64,000 nt of DNA from NCBI GenBank assembly GCA_023413135.1, contig JAEZQK010000020.1:1-64000 (forward strand). Reading direction: 5' to 3'. The position numbers were made by a program, and so were the translations under genes. Positions 1-8,295 of this stretch are shown piece by piece (position 1 is the first letter of the stretch; each line of letters starts with the position of its first letter). The notes under the pieces are model-generated. The model made no database searches. It worked only from the letters and a program-made list of their open reading frames with translations, and was not told the DNA's origin. The stretch comes from Bacillota bacterium. GTDB lineage: Bacteria > Bacillota > Clostridia > Christensenellales > Aristaeellaceae.

Positions 1-5
1 ACAAT

Positions 6-123
<118 letters not shown>

Positions 124-130
124 TCCATAA

Positions 131-160
131 AGAGCATCTAGCAATAGGTGCTCTTTTTTT
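131..160 (+). terminator. Intrinsic terminator after first 5S
   Basis: AGAGCATC at 131-138 pairs with GGTGCTCT at 147-154 (8 bp, one G-U), loop TAGCAATA, followed by an uninterrupted T run to 160. It lies a few bases after the 5S end, so it should end the rRNA transcript. Confidence 0.9.
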
Positions 161-219
161 CTACATGAATTCAAATATGCTTATTATTTATTTCAAACAT
201 TAGGCGCAAGGTTCACAAT

Positions 220-599
220 TTTCGGTAGCTATGGCGAAGGGGCTCTACCTGTTCCCATTCCGAACACAGAAGTAACACTCACTCGGTGCAACGCATGGTG
301 CATGCTGCGGCATCTTTTCCGCGTTGCTGTGTCACAAGGCTTCGACGTAGCGCTGCTACGTCTTCAGCCTTGCTCCTTGAAACGCGAAAAATCTGCTCCC
401 AGCCTGCACCACGCTTTTGCACCTCGTTCGGTTCCCATCTGGCTCAATCGTCGCACTGCTCACTGCCGTTCGCATTGCTTGTTTCGCCAGCCTCCTCCGC
501 CTCGTTTTATCCGCCACAGGCGACGCTTCGGCTACGGAGCCCTTCAGCGCCGATGGTACTCCGCTTCCCACGGCCCGGGAGAGTAGGTCGTCGCCGGAT
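220..599 (+). pseudogene. rrf: Second 5S rRNA copy, interrupted by a large insertion
   Basis: Bases 215-273 match the first 5S copy (offset 214) with few changes, and 538-604 match its 3' half and the start of its terminator, so this is a tandem 5S duplicate. Between AGAAGT and AGCCCTTCAG lie about 264 extra bases replacing TA, which makes the gene about 380 nt instead of 118. A nine-base block in the helix IV arm also differs (TTGGCTGGA became CCGCTTCCC). The terminal helix still mostly pairs, with one A-C mismatch. It may be a dead copy, or a 5S with an expansion segment or intervening sequence that is kept or removed; expansion segments in clostridial 5S RNAs are known, but as I recall they are much shorter. 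Type is given as pseudogene only provisionally. Confidence 0.75.
274..537 (+). other. Structured insertion inside the second 5S gene
   Basis: About 264 nt with no 5S similarity and no convincing coding content. It folds on itself: GACGTAGC (344-351) pairs with GCTACGTC (355-362) around GCT; outside this CAAGGC (335-340) pairs with GCCTTG (367-372); then GCGTT with AACGC and TTTTC with GAAAA; then TGGTGCA-GCTG (about 296-306) with CAGC-TGCACCA (about 400-412); then GGTGCA (285-290) with TGCACC (418-423). A second arm pairs GGCTC (441-445) with GAGCC (537-541) and CGTCGC with GCGACG. No target-site duplication or transposase is seen. It could be an rRNA expansion segment, a self-folding intergenic repeat or a MITE-like element. 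Confidence 0.65.
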
Positions 600-609
600 T
601 CCATAAAGA

Positions 610-637
610 GCATCTGTTAAGTCAGATGCCTTTTTTT
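610..637 (+). terminator. Intrinsic terminator after second 5S
   Basis: GCATCTG (610-616) pairs perfectly with CAGATGC (623-629), with a six-base loop and seven T's at 631-637. The first bases of this terminator region are shared with the one after the first 5S, showing the duplication included the 3' flank. Confidence 0.9.
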
Positions 638-650
638 ATTTCATTATTTG

Positions 651-679
651 TTGACAATCTGTGAAAGGAAGCTTACTAT
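651..679 (+). promoter_or_regulatory. Sigma-A promoter for the esterase-like gene
   Basis: TTGACA at 651-656 and TACTAT at 674-679 with a 17-base spacer. It lies between the 5S terminator and the gene starting at 715, giving a 5' leader of about 30 bases. Confidence 0.8.
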
Positions 680-714
680 TTGAGCATTAGATGATATAGA
701 AAAGGGGTATATAT

Positions 715-1530
715 ATGTTACATCAAACGATTCCGCTGAAGGTGCCGGGAATCGAGGAAGAAGCCACGCTTACACTGTATGTGCCGGACAACAGCCCGGA
801 GGTTGAGGCAGACAGGCGGCGGCCTGGAGTTATCGTCTGCCCTGGCGGTGGCTATCGATTTTTGTCTTTCCGGGAAGCGGAACCTGTGGCATTGCGGCTG
901 AACGCCCTTGGCCTGAATGCCTTTGTGCTGCGTTACAGCGTGGACCCATATAGATACCCTACTGCGCAAATGCAGTTAGCTCTCGCGGTGCATACGGTAA
1001 AATCGAATGCCGATACCTGGCTTACGGATGCAAGCCGGGTCTTTGTAGCCGGATTCTCGGCCGGCGGCCATCTGGCAGCCAGCCTGGGGATCCTGTGGCA
1101 TCAGGAGGGCTGGGCGAAGGAGCTGGGCCTTTCTCCGGAGGATATCTGCCCCATGGGCATGGTATTGAGCTACCCCGTCATCACTTCCGGGGAATTTGCC
1201 CACCGTGATTCCTTCCGCCGTCTGCTGGGTGACCGGTATGAAGAGCTGAAGGGCAGCCTGTCCCTGGAAAAGCGGGTGACGGACAAGGTTGTTCCCGCAT
1301 TTTTATGGCACACGTACGAAGATGGTGCGGTGCCGGTGGAGAACAGCCTGCTTTTGGCCATGGCCTTACGGTCTTGCGGTGTGACGTTGGAAATGCATAT
1401 TTATCCTAAGGGCAGCCATGGGTTGTCCTTGTCCAACGATCAGGTGTATGGCCCCCAGGCATCGGGGAACATCCGTCCCGAGTGCCAGGGATGGGTCGAT
1501 ATGGCAGCAAGATGGATATTCTCATTTTAG
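715..1530 (+). CDS. Alpha/beta hydrolase, acetylxylan-esterase / BD-FAE-like
   Basis: A 271-residue cytoplasmic protein with no signal peptide. The nucleophile elbow GFSAGGHL places the catalytic Ser at residue 115; CPGGGY near residue 42 fits the oxyanion loop seen in this family (usually HGGGY). The Asp of WHTYEDGAVP and the His of GSHGLS complete the triad. Family members usually deacetylate sugars or xylan oligosaccharides, which fits the many glycan-use genes in this window; the exact ester substrate cannot be read from sequence. It starts at ATG 715 behind AAGGGG and has its own strong promoter. It is transcribed toward deoC on the other strand, so it is a single-gene unit. Confidence 0.8.
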   Translation: MLHQTIPLKVPGIEEEATLTLYVPDNSPEVEADRRRPGVIVCPGGGYRFLSFREAEPVALRLNALGLNAFVLRYSVDPYRYPTAQMQLALAVHTVKSNADTWLTDASRVFVAGFSAGGHLAASLGILWHQEGWAKELGLSPEDICPMGMVLSYPVITSGEFAHRDSFRRLLGDRYEELKGSLSLEKRVTDKVVPAFLWHTYEDGAVPVENSLLLAMALRSCGVTLEMHIYPKGSHGLSLSNDQVYGPQASGNIRPECQGWVDMAARWIFSF

Positions 1531-1577
1531 GGCAAAATGGGCTGCTTCATGCATTCCCTCATAACGTTTGCTGCTAC

Positions 1578-2267
1578 TTAATGCTTCGCTTCCAGTTCTT
1601 TGATGATGGCAACGCTGGCGGTGGAACCGATGCGTTCCACGCCCATGTCAATAAACAGCAATGCTTTGTTGAGGTCCCGGATGCCGCCTGCCGCCTTGAC
1701 TTTGACGCGGCCCTTGACCTCGCTTACCATCAGCGCGATATCCTCTACAGTGGCCCCGCCGGTGCCAAAGCCGGTTGAGGTTTTGATAAAGTCGGGCCTG
1801 ACGTTCAATGCAATACGGCACAAAGTCCTTTTTTCTTCCTGTGTCAAAAAGCAATTCTCGAAAATTACTTTGGAAATAACATTCTTTTCCCGGCAGGCAG
1901 CCACGATGGCTGCCATTTCCGCTTCGATAAAGACATAGTTGCCGGCCTTCAGTTCCGTAAGGTTGATGACATAATCAATCTCATCCGCGCCGTTTTGAAT
2001 GGCGTCGATGGTCTCCAGGCGCTTTACCTCCTTGGTGGTCTGCCCCAGGGGAAAGCCTACCGCCGCGCCGACATGCACGCCGGAGCCTGCAAGCAGCTCC
2101 TTGCAAAGCTTCACGGGAGCGGGGTTGATGGCCACCATTTTGAAGCGGTATTTGCGGCTTTCCTCGCACAGGGCCTGGAATTCCGCTATCGTGGCGTTGG
2201 GACGAAGCAGGGTATGGTCGAAGTATTGGGCCAGACGCTCAGGTGCCAAATGATCAAGTGCAGGCAT
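1578..2267 (-). CDS. deoC: Deoxyribose-phosphate aldolase
   Basis: A 229-residue TIM-barrel class I aldolase that normally splits 2-deoxyribose-5-phosphate into acetaldehyde and glyceraldehyde-3-phosphate. The Schiff-base Lys is K162 in DFIKTSTGFG, and the second active-site Lys is K191 in VKVKAAGGIRD; ADEIDYVIN carries the expected acidic residues. Length is typical. ATG 2267 has GGGAGG eight bases upstream. It is the last gene of a minus-strand operon with a GH105-like hydrolase (27-base gap) and an FGGY sugar kinase. No nucleoside phosphorylase or deoB is nearby, so it may act on a sugar phosphate from that pathway rather than on deoxynucleosides. Confidence 0.92.
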   Translation of the reverse strand: MPALDHLAPERLAQYFDHTLLRPNATIAEFQALCEESRKYRFKMVAINPAPVKLCKELLAGSGVHVGAAVGFPLGQTTKEVKRLETIDAIQNGADEIDYVINLTELKAGNYVFIEAEMAAIVAACREKNVISKVIFENCFLTQEEKRTLCRIALNVRPDFIKTSTGFGTGGATVEDIALMVSEVKGRVKVKAAGGIRDLNKALLFIDMGVERIGSTASVAIIKELEAKH

Positions 2268-2294
2268 TGCTGTTCCCTCCCTTGAAAGATCTCT

Positions 2295-3266
2295 TTATTT
2301 TCGCGGGGTGGCGGAACATAAAGCTTCGCCTTTCTTTTGCCATTCCGCTTCCATGAGCAAGAAGAAGGCCTGACCTTCAGGTGCGACCCCGGGCTTGTCG
2401 AAGGTAGGAGCTCCGCACACGCCCTGCACCAGCCCGTAATGATCTACCTTGCTTAGCACGGCGCTGCGCAATTTTACACAGACGGGGGAAAATTCCTCTT
2501 TGGAAAGCCACCCATCCCGCATGCCGCGAAGGATCGCATAACACAGCATCTGGGACAGGTTGGTCTCTATAAAAGTACTTTCATCATCCACCACATCATG
2601 AAAGAGCCCGTCGGGGCGCATATGGTTGAGCAGCGCGCGGATCAGCCTTGAGGCCTTTGCAATGATGTCCTCCCGATCAGCCCACATCTCCTTTGGCAAA
2701 AGTGCAATCACCCTCGCCATGCCGGCGGCCGCCCAACCATTGCCCACGCCCCAGTGGTCGGAGCGTTTGAAGCACTGCGCATGATCATCAAATATGTGGG
2801 CCATCAGGCCGCTGGCATTGTCTTGCAGCGCATCATAATATCCGTTAAGCTGGCGAAGCGCTTCATCAAAATACCCGGCGGCCGCCAAATATGGGGGCAG
2901 CATGTACATGGAATCCACCCAGAATTCCGGGCGGGTGGTCAAGTGGTATACAATGCCGTTGTTGTTGCGTGGAGCGTCATAGAGCGCCCAGTGAAGAAGC
3001 TTATCCGCCGCATGCGTAAGGTCGGTATCGCAAGTCAAGCGGATGGCCCACAATAACGCCTCGCCTGCGCAGCAGGGGTCAGTGACGCCGTCGGTGACGC
3101 CGATGGTGGCCACCCGGCCATCCGCCATGCTGCGGCAGGCCGCTTCCTTGGCAAGAAGGATCACCATCTCCTTTTCGCCCAGCTCCCAAAAGGCCTGCAT
3201 GGCAACGCCCTGCTCCCAGGAATGACGCTGCATGGTAAGCAGCGCCAGCTTTGCTTTTCCGGTCAT
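2295..3266 (-). CDS. Glycoside hydrolase family 105/88-like unsaturated glycuronyl hydrolase
   Basis: A 323-residue protein without signal peptide. The pattern of (alpha/alpha) repeats and the motif DHWGVGNGWAAAGMARV resemble the RGNGW segment of GH105 unsaturated rhamnogalacturonyl hydrolases (YteR/YesR), and the ETNLSQMLCYAILRG and GAPTF segments fit too. These enzymes remove 4,5-unsaturated uronic acids from oligosaccharides made by polysaccharide lyases, after uptake. It sits between an FGGY kinase (56-base gap upstream) and deoC, suggesting one catabolic route for an imported glycan fragment. ATG 3266 follows AGGTG. The substrate is inferred from family only. Confidence 0.75.
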   Translation of the reverse strand: MTGKAKLALLTMQRHSWEQGVAMQAFWELGEKEMVILLAKEAACRSMADGRVATIGVTDGVTDPCCAGEALLWAIRLTCDTDLTHAADKLLHWALYDAPRNNNGIVYHLTTRPEFWVDSMYMLPPYLAAAGYFDEALRQLNGYYDALQDNASGLMAHIFDDHAQCFKRSDHWGVGNGWAAAGMARVIALLPKEMWADREDIIAKASRLIRALLNHMRPDGLFHDVVDDESTFIETNLSQMLCYAILRGMRDGWLSKEEFSPVCVKLRSAVLSKVDHYGLVQGVCGAPTFDKPGVAPEGQAFFLLMEAEWQKKGEALCSATPRK

Positions 3267-3322
3267 TTTTTCACCTGTACATTTGGCCCTGCGGCGCGTA
3301 AGGCGCCGGAAGCCGTTTTACA

Positions 3323-4846
3323 TCATTTAACTTCTTCCGCCCGGATTTGTTGAAGTGCTTCATCCGCTTCCCGCAAACCATGATACGCTTTTTCAAAAGC
3401 TATGGAAAGCTTTTCGTACAGCCGGGCATTGTTTTTGTTGGGCACAATGACCCGATTTGGCTTGGTGAATCGGGAGACCTCATGAAAGCCATCAAAGGCC
3501 CCGATCCCTACGCCCCCGCAGACCGCAGCTCCCATGCTGGTGGCCTCGCCGGGGTTTTCAATGCACTGCAGATGCTTTTGCCACACATCGGAGAGAATTT
3601 GAAGCCACAGCGCACCTTTGGCCCCGCCGCCTATAATGGTGATCTGTTCCACCGGGCAAGTGCCGCTTAAAACATCCAGGATGATTTTCAGGTTCAGCGC
3701 CACGCCTTCCATCACCGCCCGGGCCATGTCGCCCCGGCTGGTGGCTACCCCAAGGCCCACATATGCGCCCCGGGCGCTATGATCCCAGCGGGGCGAGCGC
3801 TCGCCCAATAAATAAGGCAGGAAGAGCGTACCGTTCGCCCCCGGCTTGGAAGCCTCCGCAAGGCTGTTGATGGCGTCATATTGCATGCCGGGGCACAGAG
3901 AACCCCTAAACCAGCGGTAGGAATAACCCGCCGCCTGCATGGTGCCGCAGGGGGTGTACAGGTCTTTATCCAGGTGCACCCATGTAAAGGTGCGCATATC
4001 GTCATCATACAGCGGAGCGGAGGAGGCCATGGAGATCCAGGAGGAGGAGCCCAGCACATTGTAGGCACTGCTCTCTTTGACCACCCCGGCTCCCACACAG
4101 GCGCAGGAACCGTCGCCGCCGCCGATGACCACCGGCGTACCGCAAAGAAGGCCGCAGGCCGCGGCAGCATCCTCCGTCAGCCCTCCCGCGATGTCGGTGG
4201 ATGCGTGTAATTCGGGAAGAAGAGCAGAGGGAATTTGAAGGGCATCAAGGATTTCTTTCGACCATTCCAGGCGGCTCAGGTCCATCAGGTTGGTGCCGGA
4301 GGCGTCGCTGTAATCAGTTACGAACCGCCCTGTCATGCGGTGCAGTATAAAGTCCTTGGCGTTTAGCAATTTATATGCCTTTTGATATGCTTCAAGAACG
4401 TTTTCCCGAAGCCACATGAGCTTGGCTGCCGAGTAAGAAGCGCTGGCCCGGTGGCCGGTGATGCGGTAGACCTTTTCCATGCCTATCTGGCGAATGATCT
4501 CCGCTTCCTGTTTGGCGCTTCTGGTATCAGCCCAGATAAGCATATTGTGAAGGGGGGAGCCCTGCTCATCCACAATGAGGCAGCCCATCATCTGAGCGCT
4601 GAAGCAGACGCAGGCCACATCCTTTGGTGATGTACCGCTTTTATCAAGCAGCTCCCGCGTGGACAGGACTACCGCCTGCCACCAATCCTCCGGGTTCTGC
4701 TCCACCCAGCCGCTTTTGGGATAATAGGTGGGATATTCACAGGTGGAGCTGGCAATCAGCGTTCCGTCCATGGAAAACAGAGTGGCCTTGTTGCCGGTTG
4801 TGCCCAAGTCATGGGCCAATATACAAGCTTTCTCTTTGGTTGTCAT
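3323..4846 (-). CDS. FGGY-family carbohydrate kinase (xylulokinase-like)
   Basis: About 507 residues from the chosen ATG at 4846; the open frame extends 35 codons further upstream, but that stretch does not look like family sequence and overlaps the promoter. N-terminal HDLGTTGNKATLF is the FGGY phosphate-binding motif, followed by GWVEQNPEDWW; the C-terminal domain has TIIGGGAKGALWLQILSDVW, the second nucleotide-binding motif. The family phosphorylates pentuloses, hexoses or polyols with ATP. It heads the operon with the GH105-like hydrolase and deoC, so its likely substrate is a sugar freed in that pathway. Xylulokinase is the closest general type but specificity is uncertain. Confidence 0.85.
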   Translation of the reverse strand: MTTKEKACILAHDLGTTGNKATLFSMDGTLIASSTCEYPTYYPKSGWVEQNPEDWWQAVVLSTRELLDKSGTSPKDVACVCFSAQMMGCLIVDEQGSPLHNMLIWADTRSAKQEAEIIRQIGMEKVYRITGHRASASYSAAKLMWLRENVLEAYQKAYKLLNAKDFILHRMTGRFVTDYSDASGTNLMDLSRLEWSKEILDALQIPSALLPELHASTDIAGGLTEDAAAACGLLCGTPVVIGGGDGSCACVGAGVVKESSAYNVLGSSSWISMASSAPLYDDDMRTFTWVHLDKDLYTPCGTMQAAGYSYRWFRGSLCPGMQYDAINSLAEASKPGANGTLFLPYLLGERSPRWDHSARGAYVGLGVATSRGDMARAVMEGVALNLKIILDVLSGTCPVEQITIIGGGAKGALWLQILSDVWQKHLQCIENPGEATSMGAAVCGGVGIGAFDGFHEVSRFTKPNRVIVPNKNNARLYEKLSIAFEKAYHGLREADEALQQIRAEEVK

Positions 4847-4880
4847 ACGCACTGCCTTTCCCGTCCATCTATCTGGCCAG

Positions 4881-4909
4881 ATTATACCAGGAATCGGCAT
4901 GCTGGACAA
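4881..4909 (-). promoter_or_regulatory. Promoter of the FGGY kinase operon
   Basis: Read on the minus strand: TTGTCC (4909-4904), 17 bases, TATAAT (4886-4881). The leader to ATG 4846 is about 30 bases. Confidence 0.7.
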
Positions 4910-4915
4910 GCATGC
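4897..4915. promoter_or_regulatory. Candidate operator overlapping the -35
   Basis: GCATGC at 4897-4902 and again at 4910-4915, separated by seven bases, form a symmetric site that covers the -35 box of the FGGY kinase promoter. Position suits a repressor; no regulator gene is adjacent. Confidence 0.4.
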
Positions 4916-4962
4916 AAGGTAGGTATCCATAAATGACTGGGAAATCCACATTACATAAATAA

Positions 4963-7200
4963 TCAGTTATATCGACTCGCAACCCTGTCCCAAATAGCCT
5001 GGATCAACATAAATGCCACCGCCGCATGGCCCATGTAGTAATACAGCGTGTGATTCATCTTGTTTTGGATTCTGGGAGATCCAATCAAATATAGCGCAGG
5101 AAACATTAACGGAAGCAGATAACGTGACTGACAGCCATTAATAGTATCAAGTCCCACTGGTGTGAATGCAATATACATGGAGGAGGCGAGGGCAATTACA
5201 GTTATCAGCGTACCAGCCCAGGTAAACATGCGGACACTGCCTGTACAGGTCTTAAGGTCATGCTCTGATTTATCCGTAACGGCAATCAGCGTAAGTAGGC
5301 ATGCCGCATAGCTGGCTGAGCTGTTTGTGCCAAGATAGGCAAAAAATGTGAGTGTATCTCCCATGTTCGCAAAGGCCAAATAACCCTTCAGAAAGCGGAG
5401 GAGCGTTGTAAAAAAGGCGGAAGGGTTGGAAAGGATATATTGGATCTGCCCGGAAATACTTACGGTATCACCGCCGCGAATGTCCCCGTCCCCAACCATT
5501 TCCATTCGCACGATAAGCAGCGTAGCCACAACCAAAAGCCCAATACCGATGATTGAAAGGAGATAGGCTATCCGTTGTTTCCGGTTTGTGAATTTTGATT
5601 TTGGAATGAACATCAACGGTAGAATTATCGGTATATATGGCTGCTTGGGCAGGCAGGCCATCAGAATAGAAAAAAGTATGAGAATGGCTGAATGCATAGA
5701 TAACTTTTTCTCGGGCTGTTGCAATTCGGAAAAATACGTGGCAAAAGCCAGCATGATCCATGCGGTGATCCAATAATCATAAGAGAAGTTAGTGGCGAGG
5801 ACAAAGGTCGTTGGCATGCAGGCGATAGCGGACAAAAGCATTTTGCCAGACCGCAATTTTCGTATGGCAAAATATACGATGAGGGTATATGCAATCAGAT
5901 TGCCGAGCTTACCCAGCCGCAGAATCCACTGGAAGTTAAGGCCCAATCCTCTGGCCAAGGCCATTGCCAGCCCAGACGGCCAATGCCCGATCCGGGTGAT
6001 GAACCTGTCAATACCCACGTTGGGAACGATGCCGGTAAAGCCATCATCGTAATAGTCATTAAAGGCTGCTGCATTTTCTTGTGCTTCGGCCAGTTGAAAA
6101 GTAAGTGGCATTGGTTCTGCCGATATGGTATCATCTGACCAAGTCGTATAGGTATCATCAGGGAAGGACTGGCTTAGCGACCAGGAAAAGTGTATCTGCT
6201 CATCCCATGTGAAGAAGATCTCAGCCGGAGTGATGAAAATGAACATGCACCCCAGAATGAGCATAACAGACACAAACAGCTTTTCTGGTTTCAAATGAAC
6301 TAGCTTGCGAAGAAGAATAAAAACAGCCAACAGAATCCAAACAGCCACAAAACAAATCAGCCGTGGTTGATTTAGCATGGCACCGGTAGACGTAGGCCCG
6401 CCAACGATCAAGCGACCGTAAAGGTACTCAGACAACACACCAAGGCCTGCCGCGCCCAGGATCATTGTAAGTCCCGATAGCCATTTTACCGGAACTGCCT
6501 TTATATCGGCATATATGCGCTTAAGGAAGGCAAAAAAAAGCTTTCCCCAAAGCAACCAATAGGTAAGGGATATAAAAAGTAAAAATCCAAAATTCCAAGC
6601 CCAGAACCCAATACCTTTGACGATAGTTCTATCTACCAATTTATATGAAAAGCAAAGATCGGCATCAAGAGGTTCTCCATTCAGGTACATTTGGCCCTGA
6701 GAATAGGTAGAACCGCTTTGTGTACTCCATACGCCGATAGAATTGCTTTCTTCCGATCCGTCGGTCATAATTTTAAGCGTAAGCAAAGCCGGTTCTTTCA
6801 GCGAGTAAGCCTCAGGCAGTGTCAGCTTGGAAAGCGCTTTGTCAAGTAACTGAATCTGCAGTACGGTCTTAGAGGCCAGTTCAATATCCTTATCCCACAA
6901 GCTTATGGTGACTTTGCCTTTGTTTTTCCTGTCATAGGTCCCCAGCATTACGGAAACCTCCACCAAGTCACCCTTCACCCAGATCTCTTGGCGTATCTCG
7001 CTTCCTCCAACTAATGGCCCGGTCAGCGCAGCAGGCGATATATGATCATAATCGGTGGTGATGGAAGACTGCCTTGATAACATGGCATTATTTCTTAAAC
7101 AGGATACGAGAACCAGAACAGAAAACAGGAAAATAATCAGGCAAAATATTATCATCATTCCTTTAGGCTGCTTGGCCACCTTCTGCATAACACAGTTCAT
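4963..7200 (-). CDS. DUF2142-type polytopic membrane protein
   Basis: A 745-residue membrane protein: one N-terminal helix (about 15-35), a soluble beta-rich extracytoplasmic part (about 40-200), then ten or so transmembrane helices. The segment FITPAEIFFTWDEQIHFSW is the conserved DUF2142 signature, in which an acidic pair follows a Pro-containing helix end, as in GT-C-fold lipid-linked sugar transferases. Family members sit in cell-surface polysaccharide loci and are thought to transfer sugars from polyprenyl carriers. It is the last gene of the flippase/GT2/DUF2304 operon, 34 bases after DUF2304. The start is uncertain: AAGGT lies only one base before ATG 7200, so an ATG four codons in is possible. 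Confidence 0.75.
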   Translation of the reverse strand: MNCVMQKVAKQPKGMMIIFCLIIFLFSVLVLVSCLRNNAMLSRQSSITTDYDHISPAALTGPLVGGSEIRQEIWVKGDLVEVSVMLGTYDRKNKGKVTISLWDKDIELASKTVLQIQLLDKALSKLTLPEAYSLKEPALLTLKIMTDGSEESNSIGVWSTQSGSTYSQGQMYLNGEPLDADLCFSYKLVDRTIVKGIGFWAWNFGFLLFISLTYWLLWGKLFFAFLKRIYADIKAVPVKWLSGLTMILGAAGLGVLSEYLYGRLIVGGPTSTGAMLNQPRLICFVAVWILLAVFILLRKLVHLKPEKLFVSVMLILGCMFIFITPAEIFFTWDEQIHFSWSLSQSFPDDTYTTWSDDTISAEPMPLTFQLAEAQENAAAFNDYYDDGFTGIVPNVGIDRFITRIGHWPSGLAMALARGLGLNFQWILRLGKLGNLIAYTLIVYFAIRKLRSGKMLLSAIACMPTTFVLATNFSYDYWITAWIMLAFATYFSELQQPEKKLSMHSAILILFSILMACLPKQPYIPIILPLMFIPKSKFTNRKQRIAYLLSIIGIGLLVVATLLIVRMEMVGDGDIRGGDTVSISGQIQYILSNPSAFFTTLLRFLKGYLAFANMGDTLTFFAYLGTNSSASYAACLLTLIAVTDKSEHDLKTCTGSVRMFTWAGTLITVIALASSMYIAFTPVGLDTINGCQSRYLLPLMFPALYLIGSPRIQNKMNHTLYYYMGHAAVAFMLIQAIWDRVASRYN

Positions 7201-7234
7201 ACCTTTCGCTTAAATCTTGCAGGCCATTGGGTTA

Positions 7235-7582
7235 CTACTCTTGCTTTTTCTTGCCTTCCATAGCGAAAAATGCCATCTCCTGAGAAAGGACCCGTATCTT
7301 CTGCTGAAGCTGGGAAACCTGAACCGATAGCCCAAATAACTTGGTCAGCAATAGGAATATAATAGCGAGAAATACGGCGTTTGCCGGAGATTCTATGCCA
7401 ATCAGACTGGAAAAAAAAGCGGCGATCCCGGGGAAAATGCTGACGAGAACCAAAAGAATGCTTATAATGATCCAGAATATGGAGTCATCAATTTGCATTT
7501 GAGATTTCCTTATCCGTCTGAGTGCATAGGCACAACTGAGAATGGATACGAAAAAAAGCAGACATCTGAGCGTTGTGGACAA
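7235..7582 (-). CDS. DUF2304 small membrane protein, TTG start
   Basis: About 115 residues with helices near 3-20, 35-55 and 65-85 and a basic, coiled-coil-like tail (VQVSQLQQKIRVLSQEMAF). DUF2304 proteins nearly always follow a dolichyl-phosphate-mannose-synthase-like GT2 gene, as here, and are thought to assist or anchor it. I chose a TTG start at 7582 because a perfect AAGGAGGT (7597-7590) lies seven bases upstream; this gives a start just after the upstream stop codon. The longer ATG-started frame at 7651 would overlap the GT2 gene by 55 bases and has no comparable ribosome binding site. Confidence 0.8.
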   Translation of the reverse strand: MSTTLRCLLFFVSILSCAYALRRIRKSQMQIDDSIFWIIISILLVLVSIFPGIAAFFSSLIGIESPANAVFLAIIFLLLTKLFGLSVQVSQLQQKIRVLSQEMAFFAMEGKKKQE

Positions 7583-7596
7583 AGTGAGGACCTCCT

Positions 7597-8295
7597 TCAA
7601 GAAATTGTCAGCCTGCTGCGGAACCATTGGATAAAAAATATCGACAGGCACATATGCATCATATATTTAATAGAACCTGTAATGGTTAGGTAGCTTTTCC
7701 CTGCGGTGCGTTCATTCATCGAGACGTGTATTTCTTCAATGGATGCCCCTGACCTGATTAGGTAGGCAAGCGTGTCCGGCTCAGGGCCCAGATCCTTAGA
7801 ATCCGCAAGGATCCGCATCATTCTTAGATTATATATCCGCATGCCTGAAGTAGGGTCTGTAATGTGCTTTTTTGCCGTTAACTTTACCGCAAACTGGATG
7901 ATGCGGTTTCCAAGCATACGCAGGCTTCTGGGCTTTTTATTTTCTACAAAGCGCGATCCGATCACGATATCACACCCGGTGGACTCTAGGCTGGATATCA
8001 TTTGCGCGATGTGACAGGCATTATGCTGGCCATCTCCGTCAAATTGCAGAACACTATCGTACTGGCTATGGAGTGCATATTTCATCCCTGCCTGAAATAC
8101 ACCGGCCAGGCCAATATTGACCGGCAGGCTGATCAGCGGATAACCATTGACCTTACAGATATCTGCCGTATGGTCTGTGGAACCGTCATTCACAATCACG
8201 TAATCCGCAAGATCTTTTATGGAGGAAAGTGCTTCCGCCACTTTAACAATGCTTGCTTCCTCATTATAAGCCGGAACAATAATTAGCGTCTTCAT
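7597..8295 (-). CDS. GT2 glycosyltransferase, polyprenyl-phosphate-sugar synthase type
   Basis: About 232 residues from ATG 8295 (IIVPAYNEE at the N-terminus, as in dolichyl-phosphate mannose synthases). DGSTDHTAD binds the nucleotide, QFDGDGQH is the metal-binding DXD-type segment, and GSRF and TSGMRIYN are typical of the DPM1/GtrB group. It likely loads a sugar from a nucleotide donor onto undecaprenyl phosphate for the DUF2142 protein. Its start overlaps the stop of the upstream GT2 gene as ATGA, implying translational coupling, and its stop abuts the ribosome binding site of DUF2304. The sugar is unknown. Confidence 0.88.
   Translation of the reverse strand: MKTLIIVPAYNEEASIVKVAEALSSIKDLADYVIVNDGSTDHTADICKVNGYPLISLPVNIGLAGVFQAGMKYALHSQYDSVLQFDGDGQHNACHIAQMISSLESTGCDIVIGSRFVENKKPRSLRMLGNRIIQFAVKLTAKKHITDPTSGMRIYNLRMMRILADSKDLGPEPDTLAYLIRSGASIEEIHVSMNERTAGKSYLTITGSIKYMMHMCLSIFFIQWFRSRLTIS

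Noticed and set aside
286..620. Overlapping open frames across the second 5S region on both strands
   Set aside because: They run through conserved 5S sequence at both ends, have no ribosome binding sites and odd Ser/Arg/Pro-rich composition; best read as chance frames in a structured insertion.
7583..7651. N-terminal extension of the DUF2304 protein to ATG 7651
   Set aside because: It overlaps the upstream gene and lacks a ribosome binding site, whereas the TTG at 7582 has a perfect one.
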